Origin: an uncultured Paracoccaceae bacterium
Lineage (GTDB): Bacteria > Pseudomonadota > Alphaproteobacteria > Rhodobacterales > Rhodobacteraceae
Direction of reading: 5' to 3'
NCBI GenBank assembly: GCA_947499715.1
Contig: CANMPL010000016.1
Span: 1 to 38,459 of the forward strand
Length of the DNA stretch: 38,459 nt
Position numbers and translations under genes: made by a program. Below the pieces are notes generated by a model. It saw only the letters and a program-made list of their open reading frames with translations. It did no database searches and was not told the origin of the DNA. Below are positions 26,402-34,421 of this stretch, in pieces (within the stretch, counting starts at the first letter, position 1; every line of letters begins with the position of its first letter).

Positions 26402-27282
26402 CCACCGCGACCACTTCGCAATCCGACAATCCGCCCGTCCTTTTGGTAACGGGGCCGTCGGGCGGTGGCCGGTCGACGGCCATTCGCGCGCTGGAAGACA
26501 TCGGGTTCGAAGTGATCGACAACCTGCCCCTGTCGCTTTTGCCGCGCTTGCTGTCTGGTCCTGCAACGCGCCCCCTGGCGCTGGGCATTGATGTTCGCAA
26601 CCGCGACTTTGGCACCAATGCGTTGATTGAGGCGATCGACAGCGTCACGCAAAGTCAGGGCGACGCCACGCAGGTCCTTTACCTCGAGGCCGACGCCGAC
26701 ACCTTGATCCGCCGCTATTCTGAAACGCGCCGCCGGCATCCCCTTGCGCCTGCCGGCCCGCCGCTGGTTGGCATTACTGCCGAGACGGATCTGTTGATCC
26801 CCATCCGTGCGCGCGCCGATGTGCTGATCGATACAACCGCAATGACGCCGCATGACCTCAAGGCCGAGGTAGAGCGTCTGTTTGCCCCCCAAAACGCGAC
26901 CCTTGGTGTGTCGGTGCAGTCGTTTTCGTACAAACGCGGGCTGCCGCGCGGCCTTGATATGGTGTTGGACTGCCGATTCCTGCGTAATCCGCACTGGGAT
27001 GAAGCCTTGCGCGCCAAAGACGGGCGCGCGCCAGAGGTTGATGCTTACGTCGCAGCCGATCCGCGGTTTGATGGTTTCTTTGCGCGGGTCAAGGCATTGC
27101 TGGATCTGCAATTACCAGCGCATAAGGACGAAGGCCGATCGCATCTGGCAATCGGGTTTGGCTGCACGGGCGGCCAACACAGATCCGTAGCAATGGCTGA
27201 AAGGGTGGCCGCATCCCTTGCGAAGGACGGTTGGCAGGTGTCTAAGCGTCACCGGGAAATGGAACGCCGCGATGGCAGGTAA
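26398..27282 (+). CDS. rapZ: RNase adapter protein RapZ
   Basis: RapZ-type proteins bind nucleotides and, in enterics, guide RNase E to the small RNA GlmZ to control glucosamine-6-phosphate synthase. The 294-residue protein has an N-terminal P-loop [19 protein letters not shown] (residues 19 on), the phrase [11 protein letters not shown], and the C-terminal signature [18 protein letters not shown]. The Walker A lysine is arginine (R25). The start overlaps the hprK stop (ATGA). The target in alphaproteobacteria is unknown because GlmZ is enteric. Position between HprK and the EIIA/HPr genes suggests a role linked to the regulatory PTS. Confidence 0.93.
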   Translation: MTTATTSQSDNPPVLLVTGPSGGGRSTAIRALEDIGFEVIDNLPLSLLPRLLSGPATRPLALGIDVRNRDFGTNALIEAIDSVTQSQGDATQVLYLEADADTLIRRYSETRRRHPLAPAGPPLVGITAETDLLIPIRARADVLIDTTAMTPHDLKAEVERLFAPQNATLGVSVQSFSYKRGLPRGLDMVLDCRFLRNPHWDEALRAKDGRAPEVDAYVAADPRFDGFFARVKALLDLQLPAHKDEGRSHLAIGFGCTGGQHRSVAMAERVAASLAKDGWQVSKRHREMERRDGR

Positions 27283-27296
27283 GAGGAACAGTTGAG

Positions 27297-27689
27297 TTGA
27301 TCGGTATCGTGATCGTTGCACATGGGGGATTGGCCCCGGAATACCTCGCCGCTGTCGAACATGTCGTCGGCAAGCAGGACGGTATCCGTGCGATCACCAT
27401 CGCCGCAGAAGAAAACCGCAATTCAAAACAGGCCGAGATTTGCGCCGCCGCCGATGCGGTTGATACCGGTGACGGCGTGATCATCGTGACGGATATGTTC
27501 GGCGGCTCGCCTTCGAACCTCAGCCTCCGGGCCTGTAGCGTGGCCAAACGCCAGATCATCTACGGGGCCAATCTGCCGATGCTGATCAAACTGGCCAAGA
27601 CCCGGAACAAACCCGTGCCTGATGCCGTCAATGCTGCCATCGATGCCGCGCATAAGTATATCAACACTCATATTGTGACACCTCAATAA
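27297..27689 (+). CDS. PTS EIIA component, mannose/EIIA-Man family
   Basis: This 130-residue protein is a stand-alone EIIA-Man domain. It begins MIGIVIVAHGGLAPEYL, with the phosphorylated histidine H9, and has VDTGDGVIIVTDMFGGSPSNLSL, the family's TDxxGGSP motif. The start is TTG 27297, with AGAGGA upstream. No EIIB/EIIC permease is nearby, so this is a regulatory rather than transporting phosphotransfer chain: EI-HPr-EIIA. It is two bases ahead of ptsH. In alphaproteobacteria such systems regulate carbon and nitrogen processes; the local output here is not known. Confidence 0.9.
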   Translation: MIGIVIVAHGGLAPEYLAAVEHVVGKQDGIRAITIAAEENRNSKQAEICAAADAVDTGDGVIIVTDMFGGSPSNLSLRACSVAKRQIIYGANLPMLIKLAKTRNKPVPDAVNAAIDAAHKYINTHIVTPQ

Positions 27690-27691
27690 CC

Positions 27692-27961
27692 ATGGCTACA
27701 TTGCGACTGGAAATTCAGAACATCAAAGGGCTGCACGCCCGCGCCTCTGCCAGACTGGCAGAGGTGGTAGAGGCACATGACGCCACCGCGACTGTCAGCA
27801 AGGATGGCCTGTCCGCAGAAGGCGACAGCATCATGGGCCTATTAATGTTGGCAGCAACCATCGGAACATTTATAGAAGTGGAAACCGACGGGCCGGAGGC
27901 CGAGGCATTGGCAACCGCCATTACCGCCCTGGTGAACGATAAATTTGGCGAAGGCGACTAG
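27692..27961 (+). CDS. ptsH: Phosphocarrier protein HPr
   Basis: HPr passes phosphate from EI to EIIA. The 89-residue protein has active His15 in IKGLHARASARLAE and the regulatory Ser46 in AEGDSIMGLLMLAA, the site HprK modifies. Both phosphorylation sites are therefore intact. It starts two bases after the EIIA gene, and the chvI-chvG-hprK-rapZ-EIIA-ptsH order is widely conserved in alphaproteobacteria. EI (ptsP) is not in this window. Confidence 0.96.
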   Translation: MATLRLEIQNIKGLHARASARLAEVVEAHDATATVSKDGLSAEGDSIMGLLMLAATIGTFIEVETDGPEAEALATAITALVNDKFGEGD

Positions 27962-27993
27962 GGCGATCCCGCTCTCTATTGGAAGGCAACGGA

Positions 27994-28866
27994 TTGACCG
28001 AATTGAGCTCAAAGGCGGCACCTGCTGCGGCCAAGGCCAAACAGGTTCACTACGACCGCGGCGTCCTAAGCTATGCGACTTCGTTCGATAGCCCGCTGCG
28101 GTCTGGTTTCATCCGCACCGTTGAATGGCTGACCGGCAAGCTGCAAGTCGTCCGCATGATCCGCCAGTTTGAAAAGCGTGGACCCTATCAGGGTAAGGAG
28201 TTCTGGACCTCTGCCCTTGATGTGCTGGGTGTCGATATCCAGACGCCCGACGAACAGATGGCCAAGATTCCGTTGACGGGCCCGGTGGTCTTTGTCGCCA
28301 ATCACCCGCATGGCATGGTCGACGGGATGGTCATGGCAGAGCTGATTGGCCGCAGACGCCCCGACTACAAGATCCTGACGCGTTCGCTTTTGACAGAGAT
28401 TGATACCGTCGCGAGCCAATTTCTTATCCCGGTGCCCTTCCCCCACCATGACGACGCGCAGCAACGCATGGTCGAAATGCGCAAAGCCGCGATGGAACAT
28501 CTGTCCATGGGCGGCATTGTGGCGCTTTTTCCATCAGGCGTGGTGGCCACATCGCAAAGCATGTTTGGCCCCGCAATCGAAACCGAATGGAATGTCTTTA
28601 CCGCCAAGATGATCCGCAAATCAGGCGCAACTGTCGTGCCCTGCTTTTTCCCCGGCGCAAATTCGCGTTGGTATCAAATGGCGCATCAAATCTCTGCCAC
28701 GCTGCGGCAAAGCTTGCTCATTCATGAAATCGTGCGCTCGCGGAACACGGTGTTTCGCCCGGTTATCGGCGATCCGATCCTGCCGGATGAATGGAAAGAC
28801 AAGGCCGACGATCAACGCGCCTTCATGGCATGGTTGCGCCAAAAGACGCTTGCCCTCAAACCCTAG
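27994..28866 (+). CDS. Lysophospholipid acyltransferase family protein
   Basis: The 290-residue protein resembles glycerolipid acyltransferases. The acyl-acceptor site is ANHPHGMVDG (102-111) with H104 and D110, an H-x5-D spacing rather than the common H-x4-D, as in the NHPxGxxDG subgroup. The later motif MGGIVALFPSGVVA fits the fourth block. I chose TTG 27994 with GGAAGG and CGGA upstream; TTG 27979 would lie ahead of that site. It sits 32 bases after ptsH and its end overlaps hbd by four bases, convergently. It may acylate lysophospholipid or ornithine lipid, but the substrate is unknown. Confidence 0.82.
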   Translation: MTELSSKAAPAAAKAKQVHYDRGVLSYATSFDSPLRSGFIRTVEWLTGKLQVVRMIRQFEKRGPYQGKEFWTSALDVLGVDIQTPDEQMAKIPLTGPVVFVANHPHGMVDGMVMAELIGRRRPDYKILTRSLLTEIDTVASQFLIPVPFPHHDDAQQRMVEMRKAAMEHLSMGGIVALFPSGVVATSQSMFGPAIETEWNVFTAKMIRKSGATVVPCFFPGANSRWYQMAHQISATLRQSLLIHEIVRSRNTVFRPVIGDPILPDEWKDKADDQRAFMAWLRQKTLALKP

Positions 28867-29738
28867 CGCGTGGGCACCGGCACCTCGCCGCGATAGTCAT
28901 AAAACCCCCGTTGCGATTTCCGGCCAAGCCACCCAGCTTCGACATATTTGGTCAAAAGCGGGCAGGGGCGGTATTTGGTGTCTGCCAATCCATCATGCAG
29001 CACGTTCATGATCGCAAGACATGTATCCAACCCGATGAAATCCGCCAGTTCCAGCGGCCCCATGGGGTGATTGGCCCCGAGTTTCAAAGAGGTGTCGATT
29101 GATTGTACCGATCCCACGCCTTCATAAAGGGTGTAGATGGCTTCGTTGATCATCGGCATCAGGATGCGATTGACGATGAATGCGGGGAAGTCCTCGGATG
29201 CTGTGCTGGTCTTGCCCAGCTTCTTGACCACGTCCTGACAGGCGCGGAACGTCGGTTCATCCGTCGCGATCCCGCGGATCAACTCGACCAGCTGCATGAT
29301 TGGCACCGGGTTCATAAAGTGGAACCCCATGAACTTTTCAGGCCGGTCGGTGCGGCTTGCCAGTCGCGTGATTGAGATGGAAGAGGTGTTCGAGGTCAGA
29401 ATCGTTTCCGGTTTCAAATGCGGAACAAGGTCTTCGAAAATGGCCTGTTTGATCGTTTCACGCTCTGTCGCGGCTTCGATAATCAGGTCACTTTGTCCTA
29501 ACTCGGTCAGAACCGGGGTGGTCGAGATGCGCTGCATTGCCGCAGATTTTTCAGCGGCGTCAATCGCACCCTTGCCAACCTGACGGTCAAGGTTGCGGTC
29601 GATCAGCGCCACAGCAGCCTTTAGCGCATCATCGCTGATATCGGTTAGTTTCACGTCAAAACCAGCCAAAGCAAAGACATGCGCAATGCCATTGCCCATT
29701 TGACCCGCACCAACAATGCCCACCGAATTGACTGTCAT
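28863..29738 (-). CDS. hbd: 3-hydroxybutyryl-CoA dehydrogenase
   Basis: The 291-residue enzyme oxidises (S)-3-hydroxyacyl-CoA to 3-ketoacyl-CoA, or the reverse, with NAD. The N-terminal fold is VGIVGAGQMGNGIAHVFALAG, with GxGxxG. Family motifs are SNTSSISITRLA, GFHFMNPVPIMQLVELI, with the catalytic histidine-glutamate region, and GANHPMGPLELADFIGLD. The C-terminus ends with the substrate-binding YDYRG. In related bacteria hbd follows etfBA directly; here a plus-strand gene lies between. Its promoter shares the 165-base divergent region with the DUF6473 gene. Confidence 0.94.
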   Translation of the reverse strand: MTVNSVGIVGAGQMGNGIAHVFALAGFDVKLTDISDDALKAAVALIDRNLDRQVGKGAIDAAEKSAAMQRISTTPVLTELGQSDLIIEAATERETIKQAIFEDLVPHLKPETILTSNTSSISITRLASRTDRPEKFMGFHFMNPVPIMQLVELIRGIATDEPTFRACQDVVKKLGKTSTASEDFPAFIVNRILMPMINEAIYTLYEGVGSVQSIDTSLKLGANHPMGPLELADFIGLDTCLAIMNVLHDGLADTKYRPCPLLTKYVEAGWLGRKSQRGFYDYRGEVPVPTR

Positions 29739-29844
29739 GCCTCAAAATCCCTTGCTGATTGGTGGCACCATATGCTGCCCAGCCGGGCCGCTACAAGGCG
29801 CGCGTTCGCTTAAAAGAATGTTCAAACTTTCACTTTAGCGAAAT

Positions 29845-29858
29845 CGAAATGCATTTCG
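29845..29858. promoter_or_regulatory. 14-base perfect palindrome between hbd and the DUF6473 gene
   Basis: CGAAATGCATTTCG is a perfect palindrome about 46 bases ahead of the DUF6473 start and 107 bases ahead of hbd. A second CGAAAT abuts it at 29839-29844. Placement between divergent genes fits an operator for a dimeric regulator. Confidence 0.45.
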
Positions 29859-29903
29859 GCGAATCTCTTTCTTGTGGGTAACAGACGAGAGGTGTTGGGA
29901 ACC

Positions 29904-30758
29904 ATGAAACATGAAACAATAGATGGCGGCGGTCTGCACTATGCGCCTTGCCGTTATGGTATGTCGCGGATCTTTTTCCGGGGGCCAAAACGGCGGCTCG
30001 ACAGCCCCTACATTTCGTTTATCGGCGGGACCGAGACGTTTGGCAAATTCATTGATAAGCCGGTTCCGGCGCTGGTCGAAAAAGAACTTAGCATGCCTTG
30101 CGTCAATCTTGGCTGCGTGAATGGCGGTGTCGATGCCTTTGTCAACGATCCAACCATCATGGGCATTTGCCACGACGCAGAGGTGACCGTGGTGCAGATC
30201 ATGGGCGCAAATTACATGTCCAACCGCTTCTACTCGGTGCATCCGCGCCGCAATGACCGGTTCTTGCGCGCATCCACCGTGATGGAGGCGATTTTTAATG
30301 ACGTCGATTTCGCGGACTTCACTTTTACCCGCCACATGCTGAGCACGCTGCACGCGCTGTCACCGGAACGGTTTGACATCGTCGTGTCAGAGCTGAGAGA
30401 GGCTTGGGTCGCCCGGATGAAAAACATGCTGGGGCAGATTGGCCCGCGTTCTGTGCTGTTTTGGTTCTCAAAGACTCCGATGACAGATCAGCCCTGGGAT
30501 CAGCACGACAACCCTTTGCAGGTCGATCCGCTATTTGTCACCGCCGAGATGGTGAATGAACTCCGGCATCTTGTGCAGGACGTCATTGTCGCGAACCCGA
30601 CGGATGTGGCGCGCGGACAGGGCACAAAGGGCATGTTCTATTCGCCGATGCAGGCCAAGGCCGCGTCATCGATGATGGGTGTCGCGTGTCATCACGAAGC
30701 AAGCGCGCTGCTCGCCCCTGCACTGCGCAATGCCATGGTGCAACGCGGTGCGGCCTAG
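29904..30758 (+). CDS. DUF6473 family protein
   Basis: This 284-residue protein matches an uncharacterised alphaproteobacterial family now listed as DUF6473. Recognisable segments are HYAPCRYGMSRIFFRGPKR, YISFIGGTETFGKF, CVNLGCVNGGVDAF, VQIMGANYMSNRFYSVHPRRNDRF and DFTFTRHML. The pattern GGTETFGK and the conserved N/S around GANYMSNR are reminiscent of SGNH-like or sulfotransferase-neighbour folds, but no catalytic set can be proved. I chose ATG 29904; GTG 29874 lacks family support. It lies alone on the plus strand between etfA and hbd, ending at a shared terminator. Confidence 0.8.
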   Translation: MKHETIDGGGLHYAPCRYGMSRIFFRGPKRRLDSPYISFIGGTETFGKFIDKPVPALVEKELSMPCVNLGCVNGGVDAFVNDPTIMGICHDAEVTVVQIMGANYMSNRFYSVHPRRNDRFLRASTVMEAIFNDVDFADFTFTRHMLSTLHALSPERFDIVVSELREAWVARMKNMLGQIGPRSVLFWFSKTPMTDQPWDQHDNPLQVDPLFVTAEMVNELRHLVQDVIVANPTDVARGQGTKGMFYSPMQAKAASSMMGVACHHEASALLAPALRNAMVQRGAA

Positions 30759-30762
30759 ACGC

Positions 30763-30791
30763 AAAAGCCCGCCACAAATGGGCGGGCTTTT
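30763..30791. terminator. Bidirectional terminator between the DUF6473 gene and etfA
   Basis: AAAAGCCCGCC (30763-30773) and GGCGGGCTTTT (30781-30791) form an 11-bp perfect stem around ACAAATG. T tracts on both strands fit ends of both convergent transcripts. Confidence 0.92.
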
Positions 30792-30830
30792 GGATTGAAG
30801 CGGGCGGCGGGCACAATGGCCCGTCGTCGC

Positions 30831-31757
30831 TTACAGCTTTTCGGTCAACTCTGGCACGGCTGTGAACAGGTCAGCGACCAGACCGAAGTCAGCGACCTGA
30901 AAAATCGGTGCTTCTTCGTCTTTGTTGATCGCGACGATGATCTTGCTGTCTTTCATGCCGGCTAGGTGCTGAATCGCACCCGAAATGCCAACAGCGACGT
31001 AAAGATCTGGCGCCACAACCTTACCGGTCTGACCCACCTGCCAATCGTTTGGCGCATAGCCGGAATCAACCGCCGCGCGCGATGCGCCAACAGCCGCGTT
31101 CAGCTTGTCCGCCAGCTTTTCGATCAGGGCAAAGTCATCCTCTGACCCGACACCACGACCGCCCGATACCACAACCCCGGCAGAGGTCAGCTCTGGCCGG
31201 TCGCTCGCCGCAACCTTGTCTTCGACCCAGGACGACAATCCAGGATCAGCCGGTGCGCCGATCATTTCAACCGCAGCGGACCCACCCATGCCAGCGGCGT
31301 CAAAGCCTGCCGTGCGGATGGTCAGAACTTTGGTCGCATCGCCGGATTTCACCGTTTGGATCGCGTTGCCTGCGTAGATCGGGCGCTCGAATGTATCGCC
31401 ATCCACAATCGCGGTCACTTCGCTGATGACCTGCGCATCAAGCAATGCCGCGACCCGGGGCATGATGTTTTTCGCATCGGTCGTGCCCGGTGCGGCGATG
31501 TGGGAATAATCCCCCGCCAGCGACACGATCAGATCGGCGGCAGGTTCTGCCATCTGGTGACCCAACACCGCATCCTCGGCACAAAGCACCGATGCCACGC
31601 CGTCGATCTTGGCCGCCTCATCAGCGGCCCCCCTGGAATTGGCACCAACGCACAACACGGTCACGTCGCCCAATGCGCCCGCAGCCGCGACCGCCTTGGC
31701 AGTGGCATCCACGGACAATTCGCCCGCATTGACGTCTGCAATCAGAAGAACAGCCAT
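30831..31757 (-). CDS. etfA: Electron transfer flavoprotein alpha subunit
   Basis: EtfA and EtfB carry electrons from acyl-CoA dehydrogenases to ETF:quinone oxidoreductase. The 308-residue alpha subunit has the N-terminal domain (VLLIADVNAGELS) and the C-terminal FAD-binding domain with VVSGGRGVGSEDDF, GASRAAVDSGYAPNDWQVGQTGKVVAPDLYVAVGISGAIQHLAGMKD in its typical order. The start ATG shares a base with the etfB stop (TAATG), so the pair is coupled. The gene ends at the bidirectional terminator. Confidence 0.97.
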   Translation of the reverse strand: MAVLLIADVNAGELSVDATAKAVAAAGALGDVTVLCVGANSRGAADEAAKIDGVASVLCAEDAVLGHQMAEPAADLIVSLAGDYSHIAAPGTTDAKNIMPRVAALLDAQVISEVTAIVDGDTFERPIYAGNAIQTVKSGDATKVLTIRTAGFDAAGMGGSAAVEMIGAPADPGLSSWVEDKVAASDRPELTSAGVVVSGGRGVGSEDDFALIEKLADKLNAAVGASRAAVDSGYAPNDWQVGQTGKVVAPDLYVAVGISGAIQHLAGMKDSKIIVAINKDEEAPIFQVADFGLVADLFTAVPELTEKL

Positions 31758-32515
31758 TACACAGCCCCCGCTTCTTTAAGTTTCTCGACCAGTTCATCAA
31801 CCGAACCCACGATGATACCCGCGCTGCGGGCCTCGGGCTCTGTTGTCTTCACAATGGTCAGCCGGGGTGCAACATCAACGCCGTAATCGGCCGGTGTCTT
31901 CTCATCCAGCGGCTTTTTCTTGGCTTTCATGATGTTGGGCAAAGACGCGTAACGCGGCTCGTTCAGGCGCAAATCGACCGTCACGATTGTCGGCATCTTG
32001 ACCTTGATGGTCTGCAATCCGCCGTCGACCTCGCGAGTGACAATGGCGCTGTCGCCGTCGACATCAAGCTCGGATGCAAAGGTCGCCTGTGACCAGCCCA
32101 GCAGGGCAGACAGCATCTGACCGGTGGCGTTCATATCGTTGTCGATCGCCTGCTTGCCACACAGAACAAGACCGGGGGCCTCTTCATCGACGATGGCTTT
32201 CAGCACTTTGGCGACGGCCAGCGGCTCAATATCGTTGTGCACGTCATCGGCCGCAACCACCAGGATCGCACGATCCGCACCCATGGCCAGCGCCGTGCGC
32301 AGCGTCTCCTGGCTTTGCTTGACACCAATCGAAACGGCGATGACTTCATCAGCCTTGCCCGCTTCGCGCAGGCGAATGGCTTCTTCGACAGCAATTTCAT
32401 CAAAAGGGTTCATCGACATTTTGACGTTCGCAAGATCGACACCGCTGCCGTCCGCTTTGACGCGGACTTTCACGTTGTAGTCAATCACGCGTTTGACGGG
32501 TACCAGGACCTTCAT
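31757..32515 (-). CDS. etfB: Electron transfer flavoprotein beta subunit
   Basis: The 252-residue beta subunit begins [18 protein letters not shown] and contains [17 protein letters not shown], typical of bacterial EtfB, followed by [22 protein letters not shown], the AMP-binding and docking region. I chose ATG 32515, with GGGAGAGA upstream; an in-frame start ten codons earlier would bury that site. The AMP-binding and recognition-loop sequences are intact. It lies downstream of the cobalamin adenosyltransferase gene but is separated from it by the dispersed hairpin element, so it may use its own promoter in 32516-32661. Confidence 0.96.
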   Translation of the reverse strand: MKVLVPVKRVIDYNVKVRVKADGSGVDLANVKMSMNPFDEIAVEEAIRLREAGKADEVIAVSIGVKQSQETLRTALAMGADRAILVVAADDVHNDIEPLAVAKVLKAIVDEEAPGLVLCGKQAIDNDMNATGQMLSALLGWSQATFASELDVDGDSAIVTREVDGGLQTIKVKMPTIVTVDLRLNEPRYASLPNIMKAKKKPLDEKTPADYGVDVAPRLTIVKTTEPEARSAGIIVGSVDELVEKLKEAGAV

Positions 32516-32661
32516 CGGCGCATCTCTCCCATATGTATGGCGCAATAATCTTACGCGTCAGATAGCAACCTCATCGCGGCAACAACAGTGCAAAATCGAC
32601 GCGACACGGCCTATCGACGCCACGTTCGTGACGCACACGTCAACTTTTGACCCTGGGTCAT

Positions 32662-32717
32662 CTTCTTTTGGCTGTAAATATCCCCGCCGGAGGCACCGAT
32701 TTTTCGTTGAAAAATCG
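32662..32717 (-). repeat. Hairpin-plus-core dispersed element, copy 2
   Basis: Read on the minus strand, CGATTTTTC and GAAAAATCG (32697-32717) form a 9-bp stem around AAC. This is followed by the same TGCCTCCGGCGGGG core, ATATTT, a variable triplet (ACA here, TTG in copy 1), and GCCAAAAGAAG. It starts five bases after the stop codon of the adenosyltransferase gene, in the same orientation as that gene. Confidence 0.75.
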
Positions 32718-32722
32718 AACCC

Positions 32723-33295
32723 TTAGCGGTTTGCGCCCGGCACCCAGAGGACATCGTCGCGGCCATCATCATTGGCAATCCGCGCGGCCTGAAAAAACCA
32801 GTCCGACAACCGATTAAGGTATTTCACCGCCGCCGGGTTCACTGATTCCATCGTCGCAAGTTCAACGCAAAGCCGTTCCGCGCGGCGCGCCACAGTGCGA
32901 CACAGGTGCAAATGCGCAGCCAATGCCGATCCGCCGGGCAAGATGAAAGACCGCAACGGCTCGACCGACTGGGTCATTGCATCCAGTTCAGCCTCAAGCC
33001 GTGCCACCTGCGCATCCGTCATCCGCAGGACGGGGTATTCTTCGTCCGCGTCCTTTTCCATATCCGGGCGGCAAAGATCTGCGCCCAGATCAAACAGATC
33101 GTTCTGGATCATGGCCAGTTGCGCGTCCGCTTCTGCGCCCGCGTGCAGCCGCGCCAGCCCCACGGTCGCATTCAATTCGTCAACCGTGCCGTATGATGTC
33201 ACGCGCGTGGAATGCTTTGCCACACGGCTGCCATTGCCAAGCGCGGTTTCACCTGCGTCCCCGGTCTTGGTGTAGATTTTGTTCAGCACAACCAT
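32723..33295 (-). CDS. Cob(I)yrinic acid a,c-diamide adenosyltransferase, PduO type
   Basis: The 190-residue enzyme makes adenosylcobalamin from cob(I)alamin and ATP. The ATP-binding N-terminus is KIYTKTGDAGETALGNGSRV, followed by STRVTSYGTVDELNATVGLAR. The four-helix part includes ILPGGSALAAHLHLCRTVARRAERL, diagnostic of the PduO family rather than CobA or EutT. I chose ATG 33295; an in-frame start nine codons earlier overlaps the previous gene. Adenosyl-B12 is needed by ethylmalonyl-CoA mutase and methylmalonyl-CoA mutase of acetyl-CoA assimilation, which fits the neighbouring etf and hbd genes. No cobalamin riboswitch is seen upstream. Confidence 0.95.
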   Translation of the reverse strand: MVVLNKIYTKTGDAGETALGNGSRVAKHSTRVTSYGTVDELNATVGLARLHAGAEADAQLAMIQNDLFDLGADLCRPDMEKDADEEYPVLRMTDAQVARLEAELDAMTQSVEPLRSFILPGGSALAAHLHLCRTVARRAERLCVELATMESVNPAAVKYLNRLSDWFFQAARIANDDGRDDVLWVPGANR

Positions 33296-33296
33296 G

Positions 33297-33500
33297 TCAA
33301 TTCCCTCCACGGATCCAGACAAACAGCAGGATCAGACAGACCGCAATGAACTGCGCGATGATCCGCCAGCGCATGAATTTATTGGCATTCTTGCGGTTAA
33401 AATCACCACCTTTGCCAAATGACCCGACACCCATAATCAGGATCCCCAGCACGATCAGGCAGGCGATAATCACCAGAATGAAAAGCGGATCATTGGCCAT
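33297..33500 (-). CDS. Small two-helix membrane protein (HIG1-like twin transmembrane)
   Basis: This 67-residue protein has helices FILVIIACLIVLGILIMGVG and IIAQFIAVCLILLFVWI joined by a basic loop GDFNRKNANKFMRWR. Both helices and the loop match the twin transmembrane small protein of alphaproteobacteria, related to mitochondrial HIG1 (respiratory chain assembly) proteins. I chose ATG 33500, with AGAAGGGA upstream; a longer in-frame start adds a basic non-conserved stretch. The stop is one base from the adenosyltransferase start. Association with cytochrome oxidase is inferred from the eukaryotic family only. Confidence 0.85.
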   Translation of the reverse strand: MANDPLFILVIIACLIVLGILIMGVGSFGKGGDFNRKNANKFMRWRIIAQFIAVCLILLFVWIRGGN

Positions 33501-33554
33501 TGTCGTTCCCTTCTGTTTGCCCCGATGTAGCAGGGCAGGCGGCAAAGGAAAGGG

Positions 33555-34382
33555 TTAGCCGCGCGCCAAAACTGCATCCAGCATCCGCGTGGACAGAATT
33601 CGCCGCAAAATGCCTGCAAAATATGTGGGCTTGGTGACATAATAACGCGGCTTTGGGCGTTTGGCCTCGACCGCGTGCCGCAGCTTTTTGGTGACCGCAC
33701 TGGCGGGCATTTCAAATTTGTCCGGCCCATCCTTGGCGGCAAACCGTTCAATTAATGCGCCATATTCGTCCGCGCGGGACGATCCGCGCCAGTCGATCTC
33801 TTGCGCAAATATCTTGGCAGAGTTCTTGCGGAAATCCGATGTGATTGGACCCGGTTCAATCAGAATGGCATCAATCCCACTGCCGCGCAGTTCCAGCCGC
33901 AAACAATCTGTCAGCCCTTCCAGCGCGTATTTGCTGGCGGCATAGGCCCCTTTCCAGCGTCCGCCGACAAAGCCCAGCACAGAACTGCAATTGACGATCC
34001 GCCCATGTCCCTGATTGCGCATCACCGGCAGCACCGCGCGGGTCAGCTCGTGCACGCCGAATAGATTGGTCTCGAACAAATCACGCAACGCACCCCGCGG
34101 CACATCCTCGACAAAGCCGGGCAGGGCATAAGCGCCGTTGTTGAAAACCGCGTCCAGCGTGCCGCCCGTGGCCTCCAGCACATCGGCCAGCCCACTATAG
34201 ATGCTCTCGCTGTCGTCATAATCTATCAGCGGGCTGTCAAAGACTTCGGACATCAGCCGCCCGCAGTCAGTGGCCTTGCGGCAGGACGCAAAAACGCGCC
34301 AGCCGGCGGCGCGCATGCCATGGGCCGCATCGTAGCCGATGCCAGATGAACAGCCCGTAATCAGTAAGGTTTTCTGTGTCAT
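33555..34382 (-). CDS. SDR family oxidoreductase
   Basis: The 275-residue classical short-chain dehydrogenase begins LLITGCSSGIGYDAAHGM, with the cofactor loop TGxxxGIG. The active site is SSVLGFVGGRWKGAYAASKYAL, with Y147 and K151 in YAASK. N-terminal NNGAYALPG replaces the usual NNAG, as in retinol-dehydrogenase-like members. The C-terminus is hydrophobic and basic, ending in RMLDAVLARG. It starts 39 bases after the SH3 gene, directly after a hairpin, and ends 54 bases before the small membrane protein. The substrate, possibly a lipid-like alcohol or ketone, is not known. Confidence 0.9.
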   Translation of the reverse strand: MTQKTLLITGCSSGIGYDAAHGMRAAGWRVFASCRKATDCGRLMSEVFDSPLIDYDDSESIYSGLADVLEATGGTLDAVFNNGAYALPGFVEDVPRGALRDLFETNLFGVHELTRAVLPVMRNQGHGRIVNCSSVLGFVGGRWKGAYAASKYALEGLTDCLRLELRGSGIDAILIEPGPITSDFRKNSAKIFAQEIDWRGSSRADEYGALIERFAAKDGPDKFEMPASAVTKKLRHAVEAKRPKPRYYVTKPTYFAGILRRILSTRMLDAVLARG

Positions 34383-34401
34383 GGCGCAGCTTTGCCGCGC
34401 C
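34383..34401 (-). promoter_or_regulatory. Leader hairpin abutting the SDR start codon
   Basis: On the minus strand GGCGCGGC and GCTGCGCC pair over eight positions (one G-U) around AAA, ending directly at the ATG. AAAAGG precedes the stem, so the hairpin lies between the ribosome site and the start codon and could affect initiation. Confidence 0.4.
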
Positions 34402-34421
34402 TTTTCAGCCCGCGCAAGGGC

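Noticed and set aside
33296-33554. A cobalamin riboswitch ahead of the adenosyltransferase
   Set aside because: The upstream sequence is coding for the small membrane protein and lacks the B12-box; no room for the structure.
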